From NCBI GenBank assembly GCA_009602735.1, contig WELA01013787.1, positions 391,874 to 455,873 on the forward strand: a stretch of 64,000 bases of DNA, in the 5' to 3' direction. This document shows positions 45,600 to 56,500 of this stretch, piece after piece; within the stretch, counting starts at the first letter, position 1; every line of letters begins with the position of its first letter. The position numbers and the translations under genes are program-made. This DNA comes from Mesotaenium endlicherianum. Taxonomy: Eukaryota > Streptophyta > Zygnematophyceae > Zygnematales > Mesotaeniaceae. The notes under the pieces were generated by a model, which saw only the letters and a list, made by a program, of their open reading frames with translations, ran no database searches and was not told where the DNA came from.

Positions 45600-46200
45600 C
45601 AAAAGAGTGGTGAATGTACAAGAACATCCCATCCGCCGACAACCTCTTATTACCCAAGAATACACAGTATTTGCACAAAAACTAGTATGTCATAATTTCA
45701 AGAACATGCGATAACACCCTGAGTAGGTTACCTAAGTAAGGGATAGCACATTGACCAAATCCTAATGCCGCAGTATGGAACCTACCAATCTTGCAAGTAG
45801 TATTGTACGCAAAGTATACCAGCTTAGCGGCGACTGGTACTACATGCCCTAGGAGTCAATGCACTTTCAAGCCTCATGCATAAATGGAGAGTAACGTGCT
45901 AGCCAACTATTGACGTAATTCTAATCGTTACCTGTTGTGATGAAGTTGTGCTTTAAAAAGTTACTTGGCTTTCAAAAATTGGTAGGCAAATCATTGTGTA
46001 TACTTGAATGTAGTGATAAGCATAAGGTGTAAAAGAAAATTATATCAAGTAGCAAGGCTAGAGTACTTGTAAGTTAATGCTTGCAGAAGTTTAACTAGTA
46101 AGGATCATTATCAAGGAAACTACCAGTAATTATAGAACGTTCTTAAGTTTTTATCTTAGGAGTGGAAGTTTGTCCTTGCATGTACAACTAGTGCACAATT
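45600..46200. other. AT-rich stretch at the right edge of the transposon block
   Basis: No gene or repeat recognised. GC content rises sharply after about 46,200. Confidence 0.4.
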
Positions 46201-49200
46201 TCGAATGCCAGCTTCAATTAATTCGTCACATGCCACCTACAAATGCCACCACCTGAAGCAAGCCAACCAATCTGCATTGCATGCAACTCAACGCCGATCC
46301 GTACACACGCACACAGGCACACACGTAGCCGCTGCCCGTTCCCCCCAAAATGTCAAGACCAGGGACTTGCAGCCGCAGCCAAAGGACATCGCAGCCACCA
46401 AGTCGCGGGGGTGCAGCCGCAATTGTCGCTTCCTGCACCCAAAGTGCCCCTCACGCACGAAAGCGAAGGGGCAAAGGGCCCTTGTTGCCGTGTTCAAGAG
46501 CCCCAGACATCCCCCAGCACAGCCAGGCCCCTGCAGACACCAAACTAAAAGGGGGCAGCTCCCCCCGCCCACAACAGCCCCTAGACAGCCCGCCGCATGC
46601 AGCACGCACAATGTCAACGATGGGAATGCGGACGCCGTCGATGTTGGCGAGCCCTCCACTCTCAGCCCCAAACCCCGCTTTCTCTCCTCCCTACAGCATG
46701 AACCACCGCCAGCAGCAGCTGCTTGCGCCGCCGGCGCACGTCCCTCTGCCCCTCCCGCCGCCCCACCCTCTCGCTTCCTCTCCCCGCTTGCCTGACGTGG
46801 ATGCAAGGTGCCGCCCACTTTGTCGAGGCAAAGGTGAGCACTCAAGATGGTTGGACACCTGGCGCCGCCCAGTCAACTGTGGCCGCACCAGCAGCGGCGC
46901 GGGACCAGATGCTCGCAGCAGCAGAGCAGACGCCAATCGTCTGCCAGGTGGCATGGCCAGGGCGCTCCTGATACCATCGCTGCCGCCCTGAACAGCCCCC
47001 CCAAGAGCTCGCCCAGCCTGTAAAGAACCCGCCGCCACATAACCCCTCGTGGCACCCCTTCCCCCGTCCCCCCCACGCATAAAACCAAGAGGGGTCAGCC
47101 GCGATGCCTGAGCAGTCCCGCGCACACCAAAACAGTGGGTCCCACCGCCCGCACACCTCTCGCACACCAGATCAGAGGCTGCCAGCCGCTGCCGTTGCTG
47201 GTGCAGGGGCCCCCTCCCTTGCACACCACCAGACCAGCAGCGGGCAGGCCCTGCCACAGCCCCGCACCCCGGCACGCAGTGCCCCCCAGAGCAGAGCGGG
47301 GAAGCCCCCCACGGAACAGCCCCTGAACGCAATTGTGCAGCTGCTGCCTCCCGCGCACGGCCGTGAGTATGGAGACCAGCCGCCGGACAGCCCCCTGCTC
47401 ACACCACATCAGAAAGGCACAGCCGCTCCCCAGGGACCCCGTGCACACCAGCCCAGAAGGCACGGGGGCCAGGCGCTGCCGTTGCCCTCCTTGCAGAATC
47501 GCCCACACCAAGTAAGAAGTTGGGCAGCGGCTGCCGACGCCCCGTGTGGGTGGGTGGGGTAGGTGAATGAGTTCACGAGGCTCTCAACTGCCGGTGGAAC
47601 ATTGTCGAGACCGGTGACACTGATGATGGCGGGCGGACATCAAGGCGTGGGCACTCTGTGTAAGCTCCCAAGCTATTTCTTCAGAATGCAGCTCGAAGCC
47701 AGCGGGTCAGGCATGGCAGGAACGGGCAGGGGGGGGCATGAGTGAGAGAGGCACCTGAGGCAGAAGCCGCCTCGCACGCCTCCGTGGAGCAGAAAAAGAG
47801 GAAGGCGAGGAGGAGGAGAAGGAGGAGGCGTCACTGCTGGCTGGGGCCCCCCTCCTCCTCCCCTGGCGGCTCTTTGAGCGGCACCCATACACGCACTGGC
47901 AGCGCACACGCATGCTCACACACATGCAGACACACGCGCGCATGCACACAGACATGCACATACGCCCGCGCACGGGCGCGCCCACTAGCCTGCCCCTGAG
48001 CTCCCAGCACAGCCCCCCCACGTAGCTCTTGCACACACGACGTCAGAGGGGGGGGGCAGGCGCACACACAAGTGCAGAGCCGGGCCGCCGCGTGCTATTG
48101 TTCCCCCAAATGCAGCCGATGAACGATCCCCGCTCCCTCATGCGCCTGTCGTTGCACCCCCACCCAGCAACAGCCGTTGCCGTCACCTTTGCTCGCAGCC
48201 GGCCGTGGGCGGGCCAGGGAACGGCTGCTGCCTTAGCCACCCACACACATTCCCAGAGTTTAGAGGAGCACAGGAGGGGTCGTCGCTGTCGCGCGCAGGG
48301 CCCCTCACACCAGATGTAGGCAGGCCACAGCAGACGGCTCTGGCCACCAGAGCGCAGCAGGACTGCCAGGCTCCCTGGCTGCACGCGTGCGCGTGCATGC
48401 AGGGTGTCACGAGCCTTGCTTGAGAGGAAAGGCAGGAGGAGGGCACTCCAGTGCACTCCGGAGCAGAGGCGGGCAGCCGCTGCCCCCAGGGCCTGGCACA
48501 CACCGACCAGGTAGGGCGCAGACGCTGTAGGTGGTGGCGAGCCGTCCACCCTTCCTGCCTCCTCCTGCAGTACACGCGTCTGCCAGCTGCAGCAGCTGCT
48601 CGCACCGCCTGCCCACGCCCCCCCCCCACGCCCTCTCGCTTCCCCTGCGCCCCCTGCGACATGGACGCTGGAGATGCGAGCACGGCTGTAGCACCAAGAA
48701 GATTCGGGCTGGCTGGACACTTGGCGCCACGCAGACACCTCGGGCTGCAGCAGCAGCAGCGGGGGGGGCAGATGCCCGCAGCAGCAGAGCGGGCGTGCAC
48801 CAACGTTGCTGCCGGGTGGCGGCCCCAAGGGGGGGCCTGCTGCTGAAAGTCCCCGCCTTGGAAGGCCCACTCGGGTTCCCACACTCCTCGTACAGCTGCA
48901 GCTGCAGGGGCTCAGCGTCACTCATGGCCAGCCTCAGCTGCCTCAGCACGGCGAGCACAGACGTTCCCTCTCCTCCTTGCAACTCGCGCAGCCAGCAAGC
49001 ACCAGGCCAGCGCGCTCGGAGGCCTGCCAGCTGGCAGCGGCACAGCAGGATGCTCGCGTCGGCCGGCAGCGCCTGCACGCATTCACGAACACTCGCACGA
49101 ATGCTGGGTGGCAGCCCCGCGCAGAGGAGGCGGCCAGGAAATGTGGGCGGCCGTTGCCGACGCCCCCGCATACTCCACGCGAGAGAGGGCACCCGTCGCC

Positions 49201-49560
49201 GTGGCCCGCAGCACGCGCGCGCTGACAGCATGCACAAAACCAGATGCAGGAAGAGGCGCCGTTGCCGCCCTGAACAGCCGCTGCCCCGCACGGCGCCCCC
49301 AGGCCCTAAAGAGGGTTTGGGGTTTCGGCTTCCTCAGGCTTGTTGCGCTGTGGGGAGGTGGGCAAGGACAGACGCAGAGGTTGGGAATGGAGGGGGCATG
49401 TGCGTAAGCTCCAGGTAGGCACCAAGAGCCTCGCCCTTGTTTGTGACTGCCACTTGACAAACAGCGAGGGGGTGCAGATGGCAGCTCCTTAGGAGTCGCG
49501 CAAGAGGGCGCCTCGCTAGACTGTAGATACACTTGCGTGCGTTGAAGAGAATGTGTTGCA
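46200..49560. other. GC-rich host DNA with a recurring short repeat, no firm gene
   Basis: Many GC-rich open frames on both strands overlap and none shows a known domain. A phrase like cacaccagatcagaaggc followed by gccagccgctgccgttgc recurs in varied form at roughly 47,120, 47,165, 47,225, 47,400, 47,445, 47,505, 48,305, 48,500 and 49,240. Also, 46,690-46,990 and 48,570-48,850 resemble each other (ctctcgcttcc, cacctggcgcc or cacttggcgcc, then cgcagcagcagagc). This looks like a degenerate minisatellite family. Confidence 0.5.
48889..49078 (-). CDS. Candidate isolated exon, unknown protein
   Basis: After a gcgtgcag acceptor the minus strand reads ALPADASILLCRCQLAGLRARW, then LRELQGGEGTSVLAVLRQLRLAMSDAEPLQLQLYEE. 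It then meets a gtgtgg donor-like site. The balanced composition stands out from the biased frames around it. No family was recognised and no partner exons could be assigned, so this is only a candidate. Confidence 0.25.
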
Positions 49561-49929
49561 ATGCCGGAAGAGTAGTGAGAAAGGGATAGGTAAGAGGGGG
49601 TGTGATGGTAAGCAGGCGCAGATATCTATAGGGCCCTTTCGTTCCGAGGAGCGGGGCTCCCGCCTAGGTGCATCGAACTTGGTCGTACAGGTCGTCCAAG
49701 TGCATGCGCAGGAGGGGTTACAATACGACATCCTGTATTCAAGAGCCGCATAGCTCGTAAGGATCCGCACACTCTCGTCGCGTTTTCAACAACGGGAGAA
49801 AGCATCTTTCTCAACGCTCAAGGCAACTTCGGAAATTATAGACGTAAGTGTTTCGAGTGAGTCGGGTGCTAAAGGCTAAGCCGATGACAGGGTCCAAACA
49901 TCTCCCGCAATAGCTACTGCCTCGCACAA

Positions 49930-50003
49930 AATACACACACGTGCGCGCGCGCGCGCACACAAACACACACACACACACACACATACACACACACACACAC
50001 ACT
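49930..50003. repeat. (CA)n and (CG)n dinucleotide array
   Basis: A gtgcgcgcgcgcgcgc core flanked by long CA runs. Alternating purine-pyrimidine DNA of this kind can adopt the Z form. Confidence 0.9.
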
Positions 50004-51039
50004 AATAACACTCACATGCATGCATACTGAGTGACAGGCGCACAGACGAAGTAAGTACACACCCATACACTCACACCACGCACACAACCAAAGACGCCCA
50101 CAGGAAGGCAGTTACACACATGCACATTGGGAGAAAATACACACCTGGGTAACTAAAGCTTCCTCATTGGTCACCGTCTTTGTGCCTTGCCCCCGACAAC
50201 GTACTGAGCGCAAGAACAGTCTGGTGGTCAACTGCACGTGCGCGTAGTGCCAGCAAAAGAGAAAAAACACAAAAAAAGAGAAGAAGAATTTGAACAGGTA
50301 CATGTTTTCAAGGATTCCCCGCTGTTCTTCACGCCTTCAAACAACCACTCCAGGAGTTCGGAGGTGCAAACCTCGTCCCTTCAATGGCGACCAGCACGTA
50401 ACCTGCTATATACGCCAGCATTGCTGATCGAGCGTTTCGGACAGCACTAGCTATAGCGTGAAGGCCAGAGTTTCGTGCAAGCTTCTCATGTATATCAAGC
50501 ACAGAGATCTCTCGACGCTTGTCCCGGAAGTGAAGCGCCAAGACATCATCTAAATGACGCCACTTAATGTACTTTGATGTGTACTTTGATGTGCTTAAGC
50601 CTAAGCTAGAACTGTGTCGAAGGGAGGTCAATTGCCATGGTCACTTTACTAACAGTAGAGGAGGAAAGAAAATACGAATTAGATTTCTGCATGCGAGTCA
50701 CCAATTCCTTTTCCTCCTGTCATTCAAACATAGCCCCCAATTGGCCCATAATGTCACCTCCCAGTTAACCACGTGAATGACGTATGGACGTCAAGGCGTT
50801 AACATGCAGAACTGTTGGCCAATACTGTAGCTGCCCGAGCATCAATGGGGGCCCAATCATATTTTTCCTCACACTGTATGCTTCTTTTTACAAAAACTGC
50901 AGACTTTGGACTTAAGGTGCCTCCATAAAGACTAAACAAGCCCACGCGTTGATTTGTGAGAGCCGAGGTGATAAACGGCAATAAAATGCTCCAAGGCTGA
51001 TACTGGCAGGTTACACATTGCTCCCATAAGTATATTTTT

Positions 51040-51047
51040 TATAAAGG
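51040..51047 (+). promoter_or_regulatory. TATA-like box upstream of the dehydrogenase
   Basis: The AT run tatattttttataaag ends about 30 bp before the first ATG of the exon 1 frame, in an otherwise GC-rich flank. If real, the 5' UTR would be very short, so the true start may lie further downstream. Confidence 0.25.
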
Positions 51048-51077
51048 GCCGTGGTGATCGTATTTACCTAGGGCAGA

Positions 51078-53261
51078 ATGTTCTGCCCTCCTCCTCCAGC
51101 TGGCGCAATCTATGTCCACGTCAGTGGTGCTCAAGGGACACTTGCCAGGTGGCAGAACAATACCGCCACTTGGCAGCTGGGGAGCTCCTCGAGCTCCAGC
51201 TCTGTTTCTGAGGGCCCCGTGAAAGTGCCAGGTGGAAGTACAGGAGGGTACAAAGGTGCTGCTGGAAACTTCATGACGCAGCTCTCGCACTGGCACACTG
51301 GCAAGCGACAAGCGGCAGTCCTTAAGAAACGCCACTTCTTCACAGCCCGAGCAAGCGGCAGCAGAGACGTCCAACGAAACCCAACAAGATTTGGAGCATG
51401 GAGGAGCTTTCTCCCTGACACCTGTTCTTTCCCCTTGCACTCTAGCAGGGTACAATTTGACGCCCGCCGGCTGCATGTGAAGCAGCTTGCAAGACGCCAC
51501 AGGCAAGCCAAGGCCATGACAGACGGGACAGGTGTCAGCAGAGCGGGGACTGCCAGCCAGGCGAGGGCGGACCCTCAAGCGGGAGGTAACGAGGCATCAG
51601 CAGCCGCTGATCTGGGTCGAGGCTCTAATATGAAAGCAGTTGCAAAGTTGGATGTTGCTAAAGCCGACGACAGCCGAGAGCCATTGCTCCCCCCCTTTTT
51701 GAATAGCATGAGCAGCCCTAGCCCTCCCTTCCCCTCCTTGCAGATTCTGCGAGAAGAGGGCAGCCCCCCCTTACTCTCTGAGAGCCTCAGCCTCCGTTCT
51801 CTCACCAAGTGTCAGAACTCTAGCGCTGTCCCTGTCCCAGCTGCACCCGCCAACTCAGCACTGAGCCCGAACCCTAATCCTGCGCTTGTCTCAAACCCTC
51901 ATTCTGGGCCCGGCTTAAACCCTGAACCTAAGCCTGGCATGAACCTAGCCTTTCGCTCCAAGCCGACTCCTGGCGAGGGCTGGGGCGAGGTCGGGAGGAG
52001 GCGTGTACTTGTGACAAGTGGCGGTTTCCTGGGGGGCTCGCTGCTGACTGGAGGCCAGACATTTGCAGCAGACTCGTTCCGAATGGGCGGGGACGCTGCT
52101 GCTGCTGCTGCTGCTGCTGGCGCCTCCCCCCTCCCCGTCCAGGAGGTAAGACGTTCCTGTTCTACTGTTAGTAAAAGCTGCTCATAGTGAACACGTCCCT
52201 CTCTTCCTCCCTCCCCCGCTCCCAGGCAGGCTGGGCGGCGAGCCGTGCCGTGCAGGGGACTGGGCGGCTGGTTTGGCAACGCCTGACAGCAAGGTTCAGT
52301 GTGCAGTCTGCAGCTCTTGGGAGCCTTCCAGACAGACTGCTGCATAGGCTGTTGCGCAAAGAGTGAATGTGCAGTGCAAAAAGGGCGCCCCTTTCTTTTC
52401 TTTTCTTTCTCTCTGCTTTCTTGTTTCACTGCACGCTTCTTCCCCCAATATAAGGGATGGCGTGGCTCAGACCTGCACTTCTTCACGTGGGGGTCCAACT
52501 CACAGAGAGTGCAGAAGTTTCTTTTCTAGGATATGCTGTCTGACTTGATGCAGACTCTGCGGTACGTGGCAAGAGCTGAAAGGGTGTGCTCGTTCCTGCT
52601 GCCAGCTGGCAGGTGGATGGAGTCGCGGCGGCATGACACCTGGCGCCCACCCGCTCCGGCACGTCATCATCACGGGCGGCAACAGCGGTAGGTCACGACT
52701 GCTGTGACAGTGGGAGTCGTTTACACTATGTTTTTTCGAGACTCCCCGTGGCATGCCTGACTTGACTGTGCGTTTTCTACAGCGTAGATGACTACAAACA
52801 CAAGCGCGACCGCACACGCACGCGCACATGTGCGCGCATGCGTGCGTGTGTGTGTGTGTGTGTGTGTTTGTATGTGTGTACGAGCGCATGCTTGCATGCG
52901 TGCATGCGTGCATGCGTGCGTGCATAGTGGGTGTGCGTTGTGTGTGTATAACTGTATCTGTAAACATGTAGCATCATATGTGTGCGCGTGCTTGTGTGCG
53001 CGTGCATGTGTGCGTGCGTTCTTGTGCGTGCGTTCGTGCATGTGTGCAAGGGCTGCAGGAATTGGCAAGGCAATGGGGACAGCGCTTGCTGCTCGCGGAA
53101 TGGCTGTCACTCTCGGTATGGGCACCTTCTCCACCCCGCCCCCACTCCAAGCACCCAAATCCGCAAGCAATGTTCACCTTCATGGGTGCTTAAGCACGTG
53201 TGCACACACACATGCACACGCAAACAACCACATATACACACACACGCGCACACACACGCGT

Positions 53262-53314
<53 letters not shown>

Positions 53315-53465
53315 TGCACACACACAGACACACATAGACATTACACGCACACATGCACACACACAATCGTGCATGTACACGTGCACTCGCTCTTTGTTGC
53401 GCATGCATGCACACACACACACACACACACGCACGCACACACGCACATACACACGCACGCGCGTG

Positions 53466-53522
<57 letters not shown>

Positions 53523-56500
53523 ACACACACACACATACGTGCGCACAAACGCGTGTACGAGCATGCTTTCTCTCCTTGATGCGCATACCTTGGGATGTGA
53601 TGCTGATGGCGACGACGCGCACCTCCCATGCCAGCTGTGAAGTGCGTGCAGCAAAGGGGCTGTGCATTTTTAGAGACACTCCCCCCTCCCCCTTCCTCCA
53701 CCCCCCACCTCCCANNNNNNNNNNNNNNNNNNNNNNNNNNNNNNNNNNNNNNNNNNNNNNNNNNNNNNNNNNNNNNNNNNNNNNNNNNNNNNNNNNNNNN
53801 NNNNNNNNNNNNNNNNNNNNNNNNNNNNNNNNNNNNNNNNNNNNNNNNNNNNNNNNNNNNNNNNNNNNNNNNNNNNNNNNNNNNNNNCCCCCCACCTCCC
53901 ACCCCCCACCCCATACCGTTCCCGGTGGGCTCCTCTTCCCCTGTCTCTTAGAGAGGAAGGATGAAAGAACAGAAGAAGCAACAGAAGCAGCAGCAGCAGC
54001 AGCAGCAATAGCAGCATGGTGTGTGTGCTCACCTTCCCCTCTCCCTGTCTCCTCCTCTGCCTGTACGCCTTGCTTGGAAGAGGACGGGGTCTGGGCTTAG
54101 CGGGTTGGGGCAGGGGCAGGGGCAGGGGCAGAGGCTTTGCACATGGGCTGGCTGGCTTCAGCCAGCAGTTATCACTTCAGGTGTAAGGGTAGGATTAGGT
54201 TTGGGTATACGATACATTCATGGCTTGGGTCATGGTCAGCGCTGGATCAGGGAAGAAGAATAGGGGCAGGGCTGGAGGGAGATAGGCTTAGGGGTTAGAG
54301 TAAGGTCAAATTCAAGCTGAGGTGAAGCACTAGCGTTGAAAGTCTTGGACAGGGCTCAATTCCGGGCCTCTCTTTGAGCTGCACGAATGTGGAAACTAAT
54401 AATTGGCGCAGGCGGACATCGAGCAAGACGACGGCCTCTGACTGTTGCCGTGACTCCCGGTGTGCTTACTACGCGTAGTCTATTATTGTTAAAGACCAGG
54501 TTGCGTGTGCCGGCACTGCCGACGGCCGCAGTGCCTGCTCCAGACTCGACTCTACAGGGCTGCCTGCATGCATGAGGTGCTGAGGGCCTTCTCAAAATCG
54601 CTGCTTGGGGTCCTCGGCACTCCTCCTCCTCCTCCACGCCCCAGGGGAGGCCTATGGGGCGTGCACACTCGCATGGAGACACACGCACGCGGACGTGCGC
54701 GCGCATGCCCGTATGCCCGTATGCCCGTATGCGTTGTGTAGGTGTCCACGCACGCACGCATGCATGCATGCATGTGTGCGTGCACGCGCGCGTGTGTGTG
54801 TGTGTGTGTGTGCTCGTGTGGTTGTGTATGTACGTTTGTGTGCGTGTATGTGCGTGCATGCATATGTGATTGCATATGTGTGTGTGCGTGTGTGTGTGTG
54901 TGTCTGAGTGCGCGTGCGTGTGTGGTTACATATGTGTGTGTGTGTGTGTGTATTTTTTACCCTTGGCGCACGTGCTACCCTCAGGTTAACTCAGACGCAG
55001 CCAAAGGGCGAATTGGGGGGGGGAGAGAGGGGGGAGGCATATGCAGCCTGCAGGAGCGGGGAGAAGGGCGCAGCAGCCGCCGCCAAAATCGCGTCAGCCT
55101 CCGCCAGCGCTCATGTCACGTGGGTGCCACAGCTGTAACCCTAGCCATTGCCTTCAGTTGACCATGGAGCTTCTTAGTGCGCGCACGGAAGGGCATGCAC
55201 ATGCCCTGCACATGGTTATGCACACACGCACGCCTGCGTATGAAGGTGGGGGCGGCGAGTGGGTGGGTGGGTGGATGTAATGGGGAGGTGGGTGGGTGTG
55301 ATAAGTTGTGGGGAATTGGCTTGCCAAATACCTCGCGAGCGTCCTCACATGTGTGTGTGTGTGTGTGTGTGTGTTTGTGTGTGCGTGTGTGTGTGTTTGT
55401 GTGTGCGCGTGTGTGCGTGTGTGAGCGCGAGCACTCGCAAGGGTGCACATTTTTGTTTTGTGTGCTCTGCTAACTGTATGAGCTTTGCACGCATGAGATT
55501 GAAGCAGGTGCATGGACCATGTGTGTGTGCAAGAGAGGGAGGGAGGGAGGGAGGGAGGGAGCGTGGGTGGGTGGGTGCGTGCTGGCGGCTCAGGGAGGGC
55601 AGATGATACCTTGTACGGCGGAGCTCAAATTGATTCTTGTACTTTCTGAAGAAGGCAAAGTGCGTTAGCGTTGATGGGTCCTGGAGTGCGCACAGGGGTG
55701 GGGACCCAGCAGCTGCATAGTATGTGACTGAGTGCTGACAGCTGTCAGGGCTCCTGTCGGGGTGGGGACCACGCAGCTCCATGGTGTGTGACCTGGCGTC
55801 GCTGCGATCTGTCAGAGCCTTTGCCCAGTCGTACGTCGACACTGGGCGGCCTCTGCACGCTCTCGTCAGCCCCCCTCCTCCTCCGCCTCCTGCTCCTTTT
55901 CCTCCTCCCCCCCTGCTCCTCCTGGCCCTTCTGCTCCTCCCGCTCTTTCTTCTGCTCCTCGTCCTCCTCCTCCTCCCCTGGCATGGTTGCCAACTTTAGT
56001 CAACTTGCTTTGCTGGAGCTGCCTCCATCCAATCAAATAAGGGTGAAGAGAAAAAATAAATTCAAGCGTCCCTTCCACGTGTCTCCTGCACGGCCACTCC
56101 CCTCGTACTAAGTCAGGCGGAGAGAATACCTACCCAAAGGGGACGTCTCGTGACGAGGCAAATGAATGTTTGGAAGGGAGCCAATGGCGGGCTGCCAGGT
56201 GGACAACGCGGGCGTGATGGCGTGCCCCCAGAGCTACACCTGTGATGGCTTCGAGACGCACTTCGGGGTACTTTCCTTGCGGGCTCACAAAACGCCACTA
56301 ATATTTCTGGAACGCAGTGATTCTTGTTGCAGTGATTTCTTTGCAGTATCCGCATCCACGAACGGTTCCAACCCATTAGAGACATTTCCGTTTCTCTCTA
56401 TGTTCTCATTTGTGCGAATGCTTCGGGGCTGACACCGGCTCCAGCTCGGTGAATCTGCATTCATTAAACTAAAAAGAATCGCTATTGCAGTACCTTGCCC

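Larger units (their letters stand above)
49560..51077. other. Spacer upstream of the dehydrogenase gene
   Basis: Mixed composition with a CA/CG dinucleotide array at 49,930-50,003. No convincing exons were seen. A TATA-like tataaagg lies at 51,040, about 38 bp before the first ATG of the dehydrogenase. Confidence 0.45.

Noticed and set aside
46288-49291. Several overlapping Cys/Gly/Ala-rich frames on both strands of the GC-rich spacer
   Set aside because: Composition follows the short interspersed repeat. No domain, no consistent exon chain and no start context. Only one short candidate exon was kept, at low confidence.
50329-50631. Minus-strand frame with AYIAGYVLVAIEG, faintly like a transposase box
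   Set aside because: Too short, no further transposase motifs, no terminal repeats.
52788-53914. His/Thr or Cys/Val repeat proteins across the CA arrays and the N gap
   Set aside because: Translation of dinucleotide repeats; the region is intronic in the dehydrogenase model.
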